From NCBI GenBank assembly GCA_947846985.1, contig CANTUZ010000005.1, positions 5,222,501 to 5,286,500 of the forward strand: DNA of 64,000 bases, written 5' to 3'. The stretch comes from Fratercula arctica. Taxonomy: Eukaryota; Chordata; Aves; Charadriiformes; Alcidae. A model generated the notes under the pieces. That model had not been told where the DNA came from, searched no databases, and saw only the letters and a list, made by a program, of their open reading frames with translations. This document shows, in pieces, positions 1 to 12,530 of this stretch (positions are counted from its first letter, which is position 1; each line of letters begins with the position of its first letter). The translations under genes were made by a program, and so were the position numbers.

Positions 1-3000
1 GAATAGGAGCATGAACAAAGCCAGATACCGCCGTTTAAATCACAAATCTGCTGGTAGAGAATGAGGATTCTGTGAAAGAGGGGTTTTGTCAGGAGAGAGC
101 AGACCCTGAAGCCGAGATAGACAGTTTCAGGGAGATTACCTGATGCGCTGTTCTGTTTTTCAGTATCAAGACACGTAAATTGAACCGGGGAGTTACTTAG
201 GATGTAGAGGCAGAAATATGGAATGAGCTAAGATCTTTGATTAAAGATGTTACCCACCCTCTGAGAAACCAATACTCCCAGTGGGTCTGCCTCTGTGGTA
301 AATATGGTTTGTATAACAAAGCCTTTCTTGGATAATTTGCATTAGCTTGTGCTGAATTGTTTTCCACTAGTGATTTTTATCTTCCCAAATACTGTAGAAG
401 TGCTGTGATTACATGGTAATAAACTATATCTGAATCTCCAAATGAATACAGATGTTCAGCCACTAGTCTTGCATCTTATCCAAGAAAAAAAAAAATTCAG
501 CAATAGCTCTTAAAAAGGAAAGCTTTTTATGGCAAAAATAAAGGCTGTCTGAGAACACAACGCAGAGAGTGAGTGCAGTTTGCGATACCAGCATCAAAGC
601 ATATGAGTGGAATTGGTTGAAAAAGAATCTTAAAATACATGGAGCATTTGTGTGCGGTCCATACTATTGAAAGGGCTTTTTTCATGGCAGTGATCACTAT
701 TTTTTACTGCTTTAGTAATAAAATGGGAAACACTTAAATTGATAAGCAAATCAAAAAATGTTGATACTGCCCACAGTAAAAATGATTTTTTAAAAGGCCA
801 TTTTATCAAAAACATGATGTTGAAAGTACTTTTAACTAAGTACCTGATGAAAAACACATTTTGTAGACACTAAAATAGAAACAAATTGGCTGCGCTAACA
901 AGTAAATATTCTCTAAATGAAAATTCTTGTTCCATGTGTTTGATAAACTCTGAGTAGGAGAGGATTTATCTCTCCATAGTGTAAGCCAACCTGGGTTTCG
1001 CAAGGCTGCAGTTCTGATTGTGGGATGATATATAGATAGATAAATACCTATTTAGGTATATCCAACAGCAACTTTGGAAATGGCTTTAAAAATGTTTCTC
1101 CTAACTGCAAGCTGGACTTCCTCTGACACTAGGACAGGGCCCATAGTAGGCATGGGAGTGTTAAACGCCATTGGAGATGATATCTTTCAAATGATAAATA
1201 CTTAGGTTGCAGCCTGTGGGGTTATTAAAGACCATGTCACACCCATCACCCCCCATTAAATAAATGAATTGTGTCTACCTAATTACTTCTTAAGTGAAAT
1301 AGTTATTTTGCTGATGCTTTGGTTGACTTGTTCAGGATTTTATCCCGTATGGGAGTAGCTCTACATTTTTTCAGCGAGAGACCCTTTTTGCAGCTCAGAT
1401 AGCCTCAGGTGCCCATGTGATAGACATATTATATGAAGAGTGTTTCTCTCAATCCAACTGAGTTTAGTAGGATCAGAGGTGACAGGCAGGAAATACGTTC
1501 ATGCTTACACTTTTATATTGTGACATTAATATTATTGTAAAGTTTCTCAGGCTACCCACACAGGTTAAGGATTAAACCTTCAGGATTAAACTTTCCTGAA
1601 TCATTTAAGAAAAAAATTAATTATTTTTCATGCGTCAGTGGGTTGATAGCAAAATGCCTTTTGAAGCTTGGATTTTTTTAGTATGGGCATTTTAGTATTT
1701 GTTGCCTTTCTTTAGAGAAATCGCTCTTTTTTTTCGTTCCCCTCACACGAAAACTAACTCCATAACAAGAATGATATTTATAAAATTAATCACATCCTCC
1801 TCCATTCTCCCCAAACTCCTTGAAAGAAAAGAAGAAAAAACCCTTATTTGAGTAAAAGTAGAAAAGAATCTAGAAGTCCTTGAGGTCCATAACAGTGTTG
1901 CAAAGAGGGCAGAATATGGCCTTTATATAAGCTAAACTATGCGGCTTTTGTGCTTGCCGTTGCACAGAAGTGTACAAAGAATGTGTGTGAAGGGTGTAAC
2001 CGTTTGAGGTTTGACGTCTGGGATGGCGAGTTCAGTTGTCCCCATTCCTGTTCCATGATGCAGCAAAATCTTGCTGGCCCAGAACTTGATGTGAATTGAG
2101 ATAAAACTACCTCTGCATTCCTAAGGTTTGAATTTTGCCCTACAGTCCCCATTTTCGAAATATAGAATGCAATAGTGATAGGGATAGAGCAAGAAGAGGT
2201 GCAAGAAAAGGGCCAAGGTCAGGCAGAGAAAGGAATGGGGATAAACACAGAGCTTCCACATTGCTTTGGTTTTAAATTAAACTCAGCCATCCCTGCTTTC
2301 TTACCTTTAAGTCTTCTATCTCGCTCCCAAGGCCCTGTGAGTTTATTTGAACCTAGTTCTGCACACAAATAGAGACAGCCTTCATATGGTAAAGAGGCAT
2401 CAAGTAACTACTTGCTTCTCAAAATCGAAGGAGAATTGGGCTCTGCTGGGCCTCCTTCCCTTCGAAATAAAAAGTGATGGATGTGGGTACACAAACATAT
2501 GCGTGCAGGCCTTCTGCGTCCTGCTTCGTCAGCATTTGGCTTATTAATACAGCTCCTGGTGGCCTCAGCATCCTTCAGTCAAGACCAAGGAAAGCTGTGA
2601 AATACAAAGCTGAATGTTTTTTTCACTTGTGCATGCTGTAACGCAGGAGCAATTACGGTTACAACAACAGAGACAAGATATGAACTTCCTTCTGTTGGTT
2701 CATTATGTTATTACAACTTTTTCTTTTAAAAGAAGGAACTGCAGAAAATAGATGAAGAATATTTATCTCTTATCTGTAGTTGATTTTTGTGTGATACCGA
2801 GAAACTGCAAGAGCAATAGTTGACGCTTAGAGAAGAATCTCTTTTGACTTAGAGATATCAAAATACATTGTGTTCAGTATCATTCTTTTCAGGGTCACTC
2901 CAAGCCTTAGAAGAATTGCCACTTTTGCAGTCAAATCCAAGTAACATCTGCTCTATGCAACCAGTCAATATTGTGGAAAAGTTCAAAGAATGAAGATCAT

Positions 3001-5292
3001 TAGTAGTGTCAGCTTTACAACCAGAAGGTAATGGCATTAAAGTGAGCAAGTATAATACCCAACAATACCAGGCTCATTAACCAGTGATTTATCATGATGA
3101 AAAGACCTGTTTAACCTTTAGTCTTCACATGCTTTCTGTTTTTAACAAAAAGACCTATTATTTCTAGTTGTCAAGTGATAATTTGTGGGTTGTTAAAGGG
3201 ATGTATTAAATTATACTTTAAACGATTATACACAATTACACAAATATTGCATTTGCAACGGGATAAATTGAAGCAAATATGATTTCCCCCCCTCTTCTCA
3301 TTTAATTTTGTTCATCCATTTGGAAAGTAAAATGAAGGCATTATATATATTAAGGACACAAGTATGTGGCTTTTAAGCACGTTAAATTGGGTTTGATGTG
3401 TGCAGCAAGTGGCAACGTCGTTTCACAGAAGCAGCAAAATCCACATAAAATATTTTGAGGGTTACATATGCCAGTGCAGAAAGCTTGTTCTTGCCTCTGA
3501 ATAAACAGGTTCGTGTAGCTGACTGTCCTATAAAACTGTTTCTTTTACCTGTATGCTGGGATGTTTCATTAATTTAATTATTTTTTTTTTCCTTGGAAAG
3601 GAAGCGCTGTTGAGTCGAGACAGCTTTTGATAGTTGCCATGTAACCTCGTCTACAGCAGATCAGCCAACAAAACTGATTCTGACCTACAGCTGCCTTGCC
3701 AGCAATAAGCCTCTCTGAAAATCTCCGTTCTGTCAAGTTGTGCCAAACTGTATGGTGGCTTTTGTGATGTAGACAAATGTCCATCGAGGATTGGAAAGAC
3801 CATGAGGCCCATTTCAGATCTAATTAGATCATTCGTGATCCAATGCAGATTTACATTGCAGATCGCTAAGAGCACCATGCTCTTCACATTTTTTCTATCT
3901 ATCTGTTTGGTTCTCTGTCTATCCTTAGTATGACATAAGGATAAATTTATAGCTGATTTGGTAATTCTCCAAGTATTTCTGTAGACAAAGAGATTCTAGA
4001 CACACAAACTAACCTGCACGAGTGGAAAAAATAGAATGATTGTGGACTTCACACCTGTTTTTTACACCTACCTTTCGAGTGTCATACATTCAAATGTATT
4101 GATGTTTCACATCCAAATTTGAGAAAAGTTAGTCAGCGTTTAAGAAGTTGGTAGGAACAAACCAATATTGTTAAACGTGGTAGTAGAGAGATCATATACA
4201 ATATTCAAAATGAACAATCTGGAAGGATTTTGTAATCTATGAGTAGATTTTGTGATTTTACATTTGGAAGGCATCTTGGTAATTTACAGATAATGCAGTA
4301 TTTGTGACAGAGTTCTTCTGAAGTAGGTATATAATTGTAATACCTTTGAAATGAACAGAAATGTAAAACATTTTATTTCCCTCAAGCTTTATTAACACAG
4401 ATTTCCAGCTGTTATTGAGAAAATGGCTAGGTACACTTTTTAAATTACAGAGGCTCCAGATCTCCGTAGATATCCTCTTTCTCTGCTTACCTACAATACT
4501 AAAATATTGATCTCTGTTTTCTGCTGTGAAAGCGTTACATAAATTTTGGGGGAAAACGCTGAGAATGTTTCATTCTTGGTGATGCTGACCCTCATCTCCT
4601 TGGTGATCATTTCTAGGTCTGGATAAACTTTTGGGGATATACTACTACCTACCAATTTTGCTGTCTTGGTTGTCAGGAAAATATTTTAAATTCTTGCTGC
4701 ATTTGATGAAAATTTTGGACTGAAAATAAGCCGTAGTGATCCCTTTTTACCCAGTATTGTAGCAATAGAATATTTGTTCATGTTTTTGGAGTGCTAGTTT
4801 CAGTTTTCTCCTCAATCCAGGCAAAATGAAATCTTTGTCTCCCTTCTGCACAGTGACTACCCTGAGCATCATGGCATAAAACAACGGAGAGGGTGATGTG
4901 AGCTCCTCTTCTGTCTTGTAGGTGGTGCTTCACTCTGTAGTAAATAAATATTCAGTGAGATAAGAAATGTAAAGTAAGACTCAAAGAACTTCATGATTAG
5001 GACACTTGTCTTGGAGAAAAGATACTTCTGATGCTGTCTTCAAAGATCATAGACTCTTCATGCACAATGGAATTGCAGTAATGAGAGAGACTGGCAAACA
5101 TATAGCATCCATGTCATCATACATCCTGGTGGTTTTAGTGCTTTCTGTGGAAGCCCTTCAGATCCTTTCAAGAAAGAGAAGGACTGAAACCAAGTTCTTC
5201 TGCGTGAGTGACCTAACCCCTAGGCTCCTGAAGGGACTGCGGATGTATGTCTGTCTGGATTTCTCTGAACATGCACTTTCTCTTTCCCATTT

Positions 5293-5295
<3 letters not shown>
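1..5295. other. Non-coding, nothing recognised
   Basis: AT-rich unique-looking sequence. Open frames are under 80 codons, overlap on both strands and lack splice or family signals. Confidence 0.6.

Positions 5296-5322
<27 letters not shown>
5296..5322. repeat. Poly-T tract (27 T)
   Basis: Uninterrupted run of about 27 T. It could be the A-tail of an unrecognised insertion on the minus strand, but no flanking retroposon is evident. Confidence 0.9.
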
Positions 5323-5323
<1 letters not shown>

Positions 5324-5621
5324 CATATGCATATTCCCAAGCATTTATTTTTAGCTCTGAATGTTTTTTTGATATTTTTATGCTTTTTTTGATCAGGAAG
5401 CTAAGAACCCCCATAAATCTGACCTGTACTCTTTACAGCAGTTGAACTGAAAAGTCAGTTACTCGCATATTTGAATAAAGTCAGGCTCTTAACAGAAAAC
5501 AGTGCTTTTAGTAGGATTAATTCTCCGTACTTTCTCAATGATCTAGTAACAAATGTAGATCCTTCCTTCTTTAGGCAACGGTCACTGATTTTTGCGGTTG
5601 CTGCAAGACTCGGCAGTTTGG

Positions 5622-5685
5622 GTGAAATTCCGGCCTCATAGGAATTTTGCCATTGACTACTATAGGAGTGGGGTCTCAGCTTTTG
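5622..5685. repeat. Fragment resembling an old palindromic amniote repeat
   Basis: GGTGAAATTCCGGCCTCATA, then TTTTGCCATTGACTACTATA, then GGAGTGGGGTCTCAG. This order resembles a dispersed palindromic repeat of sauropsid genomes (GTGAAATCCTGGCC, ATTGACTTCAATGG, GGCCAGGATTTCAC). The assignment is from memory of the pattern. Confidence 0.4.
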
Positions 5686-5837
5686 TCCTTCCACTGCAGT
5701 CTGATGGCGAGGGGGAGGGCAGGAAGACAGACAAGTCTCTGAAGGAAAGAAAAGAGAAGCCAACTTTTTTTCCTGTACAGTTATCAGATCTGAGTGATTG
5801 ACTGCAATATCCTCAAAAACGGGAAGGGATTTCTGTC

Positions 5838-5913
5838 TTGGTTTGCAATTTTCGTTTGTCTCTTGGTTTGTCTCTTGGTTTGTCTCTTGGTTTGTCTCTT
5901 GGTTTGCAATTTT
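5838..5913. repeat. 12-bp tandem array between 15-bp direct repeats
   Basis: Four perfect copies of GTTTGTCTCTTG occupy 5854-5901. The 15-mer TTGGTTTGCAATTTT stands at both edges, at 5838-5852 and 5899-5913. Because the period is a multiple of three, it does not break the minus-strand open frame that crosses it. Confidence 0.95.
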
Positions 5914-7852
5914 GCCTGAAATAGAACTTTCAATACATTTTTGCCTGTGGGAAAAAAGCTTCTGGGGCAATATGTGAATATTCATAAACTTGTCATTTTC
6001 CTTTGAAAAGGTGGAAAATACCCAAATCTTGCGTTTGGCTTCGAAAAAATTTGTGAATGATCTAGTTTGTGAATTCTCGCAGGGAGGAGGAAAAAAAGCA
6101 AAGGAGAATTTGGTAGGTTCAGTTTTTGTATGCAAGTATTTGTAGCACTCTGGTGGCAATATCAGATTGGTTTCACAGCTGTAAAAATATTTGCTCTTTC
6201 TGGGTTCCATTTTATGAGTTCCCAAATATTTTGTCTCTCACGGACCAGGCTGTTTCGGGGTATGTTATCTCAGAGATAACCCATCTGTACAAGTGCTTTC
6301 CTACATCTGGGTTGAAATACACACCACCGAACCCGGTGAGGAAATACTGTGTATGAGACCAGAAGCAGCATGGTGCCTGTGGTAGGATGGCTCACGCACC
6401 GGAATGTGGCTGAAACATCATCTGGACTTTTCTTTGGGGACGTCTATCTAGTTAGATAACAATTTTGCAACCCTGAAAAATGGATATCCTATTCTTACTG
6501 AGAAAAAGTCTCTTATAAAAGAGTTGTTCTTATTTGGTTGTTTTCAGTCTTACTTGCTTTAAGAAACCAAAATTGTACCATAAACCATAGTAAAGGAAAA
6601 TGAGTAGAAGACCCCAAGTAAATGAAAAAGATGGATGTATTTGAAATGTGCAACTGCTTTCAAAGAGAGCTTAAAAGCAGCGCAGAAATACAGAGCGAGC
6701 GAGCTCTGCGGCTTGGCACATCGCGTAGTGTATATCTACATACCCATTAAAATGCACTCGGTCTCAGGCTTTCTCCACTCCCTCTACCCCTCTCTCCCCC
6801 CCCACATTCTGCGCTGCCTAACAAAAGATTTTCAACAAAAGAAATTCTTCCTGGTTTGTAAAACAGTTGTGTAAAACTTGGACTGTAAAGCCACAGTTGA
6901 CTGCTTTAATGTGGAACAGTTGGGAGGGTGGGGAATCGCTGGCAGGTTGGGACAGGACACAGCAATGGTGCCCCTATTCTGTCGAGGGTCTACTTAGTCA
7001 CACCACCTGCTCCCCCTATTCTTTCAAAGGCAAACCAGTCATGACAGTATGAACAGACGGATGTTTAGCCTCAATACCTTGGACACACGGCACCAGACGG
7101 AGAAAGGGGAGTTAAGAAAAGATAAATTAAGTGATCAATAAAGATAAGGGACCTGTTTAGCAGTAAATGGTGGGGACAGAGCAGACAGAACAAGGGGTGA
7201 ACGTGTGTTAAATAATGCAAGTGTGTGTTCAGCTAAACTCAAACTTTTCAAATCCACGTATTGTTCCCCCAAAAGCCTTTTTTCCCCAGCGCTGGTTAAT
7301 TGTCTTTTAGGTAGATGTAAAGTGTCTGTAGGCACATACGGGCTCCCCAGTATAAGTCTCTTCAGAGTCAGCTGTGCTGCTTGGTACTTGGCTGGAGTGC
7401 GAGCAAGGGGAAGAGAAAGGGGTCTGCACCTGGGTTGAGTCAATGACCTACTTGCACCTCCCACCTTTGCGATATAAGGCAAAGTATAGGAAGAAGCCAT
7501 GAAGTTCTGATAGAGAATAACTAACAGTGCTTTGACAGCTAATTGACAGTTAAGTGATCCAAAACTGTGGGATTATTTTAACTGGCTATCACATTCTCTG
7601 TTTCAAGGGCACTCTTCTTGTTCTGTCCTTCTGCCTAGCATAGCAAAGGACTTGACTTCAGGCTTAGACTTCTAGCCCTCCTGTAGTTAAATAAGAAGAT
7701 ATAAAAATCAACCTACAGTCTTGCTTCACCTTCAGTGTATAAAAAGCTTGCAGTTGAGTAGCTGCAGAAAAATTGCGTAGTTTTACGTACCAGTAGTCTG
7801 CATCACAAAGAAGGTTCTTCCACCTGTTGACGGTTACAAAAAAAGTGTCTTT
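5914..7852. other. Non-coding, nothing recognised beyond the left-end open frame
   Basis: No CpG island, repeat match or convincing exon. The open frame at 7135-7500 (minus) has no recognised domain. Confidence 0.5.
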
Positions 7853-8182
7853 GCAGTATCTGAAGGGGGCCTACCAGAAAGCTGGAGAGGGACTTTTTTA
7901 CAAGGGCATGTAGCAATAGGACGAGGGGTAATGGCTTCAATCTGGAAGAGGGTAGATTTAGATTAGATGTTAGGAAGAAATTTTTCACTCTGAGGGTGGT
8001 GAGCCCCTGGCCCAGGTTGCCCAGGGAAGTTGTGGCTGCCCCATCCCTGGAGGGGTTCAAGGCCAGGCTGGACGGGGCTTGGAGCAGCCTGGTCTGGTGG
8101 GAGGTGTCCCTGCCCAGGGCAGGGGGGTTGGAACAGGGTGATCTTTAAGGGCCCTTCCAACCTAAACCATTCTATGATTCTA
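7853..8182 (+). mobile_element. CR1 LINE 3' fragment
   Basis: Carries the CR1 3' region, including GGACGAGGGGTAATGG, a CCCATCCCTGGAGGGGTTCA-type segment and the terminal CATTCTATGATTCT tail. It is 5'-truncated and non-coding. Confidence 0.95.
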
Positions 8183-8556
8183 AGCTACCGATGTAAATGA
8201 TCATGCCCAGCCCAAATGAGAGTTGTTTTTTAATACGAGTATGTCTCCTGCTCTCCTCTAATGCCCCAAACAGGAGGTGCTTTTCTCTCTGGAAGATTCA
8301 GAGTTGAGGCAATTAAACCCATTCCTGTGATATAACTGATGGTGTGTCCAACTGTGCCTCATCTGCTCTGTGCTAGCAGCATACAAGGGACAAGCTACTT
8401 GGTGTTTAGCAAGGGGGAGCCCTGGAATAAGTGTAGGCATAGAGAAGGGTGATAGGCATTGCAAGTTTATAACTTTGCCAAGACACCTTCTTGTGTTTAG
8501 TCCACCAGCATCACCCACTCATTCAGGAAATTTAAGCACTTTAAGTACTACTAATC

Positions 8557-8622
8557 TTAGAATAGAGTAGTTCAGTAGGAAGGGACCTACAACTGTCATG
8601 TAATCCAACTGCCTAAGTGTCA
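8557..8622 (-). mobile_element. Old, decayed CR1 3' end
   Basis: The stretch TTCAGTAGGAAGGGACCTAC followed by GTAATCCAACTGCC matches the reverse complement of a diverged CR1 3' end. It is short and degraded. Confidence 0.6.
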
Positions 8623-10439
8623 GCAAGCAACACGTTCAGTGGAGTAGGACCTTGTGGTGCTCTCAGCTCTTGTGTTCTTTGGTTCAAAAACCAAGGAATA
8701 AAATGACATTTTTGTTCCAGTCCATTAAGTTAACCCTTTCTGATTGTTGTTATCCCAGTGTGATTAAAGACATTTAATTGCCAGACCACATTAAATAGGC
8801 TCTCCTGATTGCACTTCATCTACTAGATCATATAGGTCCCATGGCCTCAGCTCCCATCCTTTCTGTTATTTTTTGTGTACTTGTGTAATGCTAAAACAAT
8901 GATGCTGTACAATAAAGTACTGTGAGGTTTTAAGGTGTCACTTGTCAAAATATCCCAGGATGTGAAAACTGAGTTGTAGTGGTGCAAGGGGGCACAAAAT
9001 CAATTTCTGTGTTATAAAGGTATATAAAAGTCTGTTCCCTTTCACTAGGCAGAAGAAACTGCAAAACCCTAGAAGTCACTGATAGGTAGACTTAAAGGAC
9101 AGGGAGAAAGTGCTGATTTAAAAAAAAAAAAAAAAAGAATTTAATCAGCCTTGGTGACTTGGTAATGGCTTGTAAGTGCAGCTGAGCCTCAGCTGTTCTC
9201 TGTAGTGTCATCCTGAACCGACACTTTGATTTTTCTTTTAGAGCTGAAATGATTCTCCCCGAGTGTCCTGCGCAGCTGTGGGGACTTGGGCAGTGGGAAC
9301 CTGTTTCCTGAGGGGAGCGGGGCCAGCACAGCTGCATGGAGACAGCTGGTAGGGTCGGGCGGTTCTCATCACTATGAAGACGGAGGTGCCCTCCACAAAA
9401 CATCCCAACTTTTCATGTCACAACAATATGCCTCCAGCAACCCTGCCCTGTTCCACAGCAAACCATTCATGAAAACCATTTCCACAAGATTGTGGCAATA
9501 TTGGCTAGCTCAGATTGGGAACCTTCCTACACTCCAGACAGGGCTACTGCAGCCTTTCTCTGATGGCCACATCAGGCAGTACAGGCTCCAACAAGAGCTC
9601 ATTGTTTAAAGGCCCTGCATGGTGCAGGATCCCTTTATTTTTGCTGTACATGGGCTTCATTGATGATGACAATTCCAAGATAGGGATGAAAAATGAGGAC
9701 AACCTGGAGAATGAGCCTTCCACCCATTTTAGACATGAGCCACAGGTTGCTGGTTATATGCAATATTGATGGAAAGCTGGATCAATGCTTGGGATTACTC
9801 CAGCACCTGTGGGAGTTAATGGTTCTGGACCATTGCCCTTGATGGTAGTCCTTTCTCCGTATGCAGCTAAATCTTTTATTTCCCTGTTAATGAGACAGTG
9901 GAGCTTTCTTCCAATGTGTGTGTCTTGGTGCCCAGAATCCCAGGGCTCAGCTGTGCTTCAGAGACCCACCTAGGTTGGAATTTGTAATGGTATTTCCCCA
10001 CTTGTATTTTTCATGGGGTTTTTTTGAGGGTGGCGGTGGTGGTAGAGGAGAAGGTATGAAATAGAGAGAGTGGGGAGTGAGGGATATGAATGGCTTCTTG
10101 CAGTGTTGTTAAACCCCAGTGCTATGTCACAGTAATGCTTGAAAATGGGATGGTCATGCTGACTAGAAACAAATTGTCAAAGCTGGCAGAAATTAATAAT
10201 ATTAGCAAATAATGCAAAACGCTTCTACTTTTTAAAGTTATTTCAGTCTTCATACACAAAGGTTTAAAGTGAGGAGAAATAAAACCCCTTCCCTCATTCT
10301 GTACTTTAATCTGTCATTATTTGCAAGGAACAAAATCTGTGGCAAAACCCAGCATTAGAATTTCCTAAAACAAGGTTTCTTTCACATTGTTGAGATGAAT
10401 TAAACGGACAAATAGACGCCAGCTCTGTGTGAGTCAGGA
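8623..10439. other. Non-coding, nothing recognised except an A run
   Basis: Two overlapping plus-strand open frames (9286-9609 and 9515-9769) do not match anything I know and lack splice context. Confidence 0.5.
9120..9136. repeat. Poly-A tract
   Basis: Run of 17 A. No attached retroposon recognised. Confidence 0.85.
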
Positions 10440-11160
10440 TCTTCTCCTGCTTTCAGAATCGGGCCCTGTTAATTATAAGCATGCAATGAGAATTTTCTTG
10501 GTTCTCTTTCAAATCAGCAGCAGTGTTGAGATGTCTGCGTGCACGCTAAATAAAAGCAACAGGCAAATGTTCTGTGCAGGCGGTACGTTAACAGTGCTGT
10601 AATGAACGTGGGTTGTCTGAATGCTGTTGTTTTATTGGGATCTGATCCTTGTGGGCACAGAGTGACTTCAGCAGCAGGGAACTGCTGTTCGCTTTGTGCG
10701 AAAAGAACATAATCTAACCACATACCCACAGACTCCATAAAACAGATCCCTGGTTTGGTAATTACCTTGATACATTCTGTGATTAATGATTTGCATCTGC
10801 AGGATTATTATTCATGAGCCTGGCAATAAAGCTGTTTATTTTTATGAGATGTTTTATAATTCCAACTCCAAGAATGGCACGGTACATTAGTGTTGGTACA
10901 TCAGCTAAATGTGCGTGCAGCATCATAAGATGATTCAAACAAACAACTGGGAGCATTATTATGTGCTCTGGAATTTACCACGGTGCAGCCACAGCATGAT
11001 TCATTTGGCAGCCTTCTCCTACAGCTTATTGCAGTCATTTTAGAAGACCGTGGGTCTTTCTCCACATAAAGTCAGCTTCACAGCAAGATGTATCCCACAG
11101 ATCAAGTGTGTGATCCTTAATAATAAGCTACTCCAAAGTCATTGTGAATTAGTAACAAAA
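10440..11160. promoter_or_regulatory. Candidate conserved non-coding element A
   Basis: Coding-free block with dense homeodomain-type and POU-type motifs: TTAATTATAAGC near 10469, GATTAATGAT at 10781, the octamer ATTTGCAT at 10789-10796 and GGATTATTATTCATGAGC just after. It has no repeats, frequent stops in all frames and balanced composition. It reads like a vertebrate developmental enhancer. Conservation could not be tested. Confidence 0.35.
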
Positions 11161-11514
11161 AATGTTAGGCTGAAGAGGGGCTGAACTTCCTTCACCTTGG
11201 GACACAAAGTGTCCCTTGTTTTCCTTAAAGTAATTTCAGTCATTGAAATAGTTTTTTTTCCTGGACTCCATGAAGTGTGCATTCTGGATTTCAGTTTTTA
11301 TTTTTCTGGAAAGGCACGGCCCTGGGGTGGCCCGAGAGCTTTCCTCCAGTGAGAGGACTATGGGACCCCTTGCTGTCTGTCCTCTGCAGACTGTGTCCTG
11401 TTCCTCAGGTGATTTCTGAAGTTATCAAGTACTTTTGTATTAACCTCTCTTGCTAGAGCTCTCTATATTTTTCACAGCCTGTTGATTTAATTCTTCTACT
11501 TTCTACTACCTCAC

Positions 11515-11766
11515 TTAGAACAGCCCAGGTCGGAAGGGACCTTAAAAGATCCTCTGGTCCAACCTTTCATGGGAAAGAGAGCCGAGATGAAATTATCTCG
11601 CACCCTTTCCAAATGCATCTGGAAAAACTCCATAGATGGGGACTCTACCACATCCCTGGGGAGGTTGTTCCAGTGAATTATTGTTCTTATTGTAAAAAAT
11701 TCCTTTCTTATGTTGACATGAAACCTCTCCTGGTGCTACTTGTACCCTTTGCCCCTTGTCTTCTCC
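11515..11766 (-). mobile_element. CR1 LINE fragment (older subfamily)
   Basis: Reads in reverse as a CR1 3' end: GGTCGGAAGGGACCTTAAAA, TCCAACCTTTC, CATCCCTGGGGAGGTTGTTC and CCCCTTGTC segments appear in the expected order. The short open frame across it is spurious. Confidence 0.85.
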
Positions 11767-12185
11767 ATGTAGCTCCTTGTGACATGAGCATGAGTGCTCC
11801 TGTGCTCAGTGAGTTGGATCAAGGCACTGATCCATGGAAATCTAAACAAACGCCATCCTTCAAATCCCCAGATTTTCTTGGAGCTGGATGGGTTCCTTGA
11901 TCCAGCTGGACGTGTAAGTTCAAGTGCCAGAAGCTGGAGGAGTGCAATTCAAGGAGTGGATTGGCATGAGAGCTGAAGCGTACTACAGTTAGCTTGTTTA
12001 AGCCAGTGGGACCACAGGTGTCCATGGTGATCTCTGCTGTCTCCCTGTGGTTACTTGTGAGTTCAGTTGTGATGGTTGAGCTTTTTCTCTTGTTCCAAAT
12101 CCAGATTCTCGGGAGACATTTCACCCAAGTTGTAGTCATCTCTGTCTGAAGGTGGATCCACTGGAATAGAAATCTCATGATCCAA
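11767..12185. other. Non-coding link between CR1 and minisatellite
   Basis: No feature recognised. A minus-strand open frame at 11819-12223 is weak and enters the minisatellite. Confidence 0.5.
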
Positions 12186-12530
12186 GTCTGGAGGAGCCTA
12201 GGCCATGGGACCAGGAGACACACAAGTAGAGGCCATGAGAGTAGGGTTCATATGAGTAGGAGGCCCTGAGCCCACAGGCTGTGGGATGTGATCCAAGGAG
12301 CCAAGGGCATGGGAATTGAAGCTTAGGGACCAGACGCCACAGGAGTGGAGGCTGTAGGACCAAGTGCCACAGGATCAGAGGCCATGGAATCCAAGGCCAT
12401 GGAAATGGAGAACATGTGAGTTGAGGTAGTGGGAGCGGAGACCACGGACTGGGGGCCGTGGGACAGGTGGCCACATGACCAAATTCTGTAGGAGCAGAGG
12501 ACATGAGAACAGAGGACATGGGATGGTAGT
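12186..12530. repeat. Degenerate minisatellite, 15-bp period, about 23 units
   Basis: Units in register include GCCACAGGAGTGGAG (12336), GCCACAGGATCAGAG (12366), GCCATGGAATCCAAG (12381) and GCCATGGAAATGGAG (12396). The approximate consensus is GCCATGGGANCAGAG. The left third is less regular and shifted by one or two bases. Both minus-strand open frames across it reflect the period of 15 and encode five-residue repeats such as MASDP and VALGP. I see no evidence of a protein. Confidence 0.8.

Larger units (their letters stand above)
5455..6225 (-). other. Unusually long open frame (256 codons), probably not a gene
   Basis: An uninterrupted ATG-to-stop frame of 256 codons, long for this AT-rich non-coding DNA. 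The translation is low in recognisable domains and contains four NQET tetrapeptides, produced by the 12-bp tandem array at 5854-5901. It also runs through a fragment that looks like an old palindromic repeat (5622-5685). There is no CpG island, signal peptide or recognised family. I think it is a repeat-derived open frame. Confidence 0.12.
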
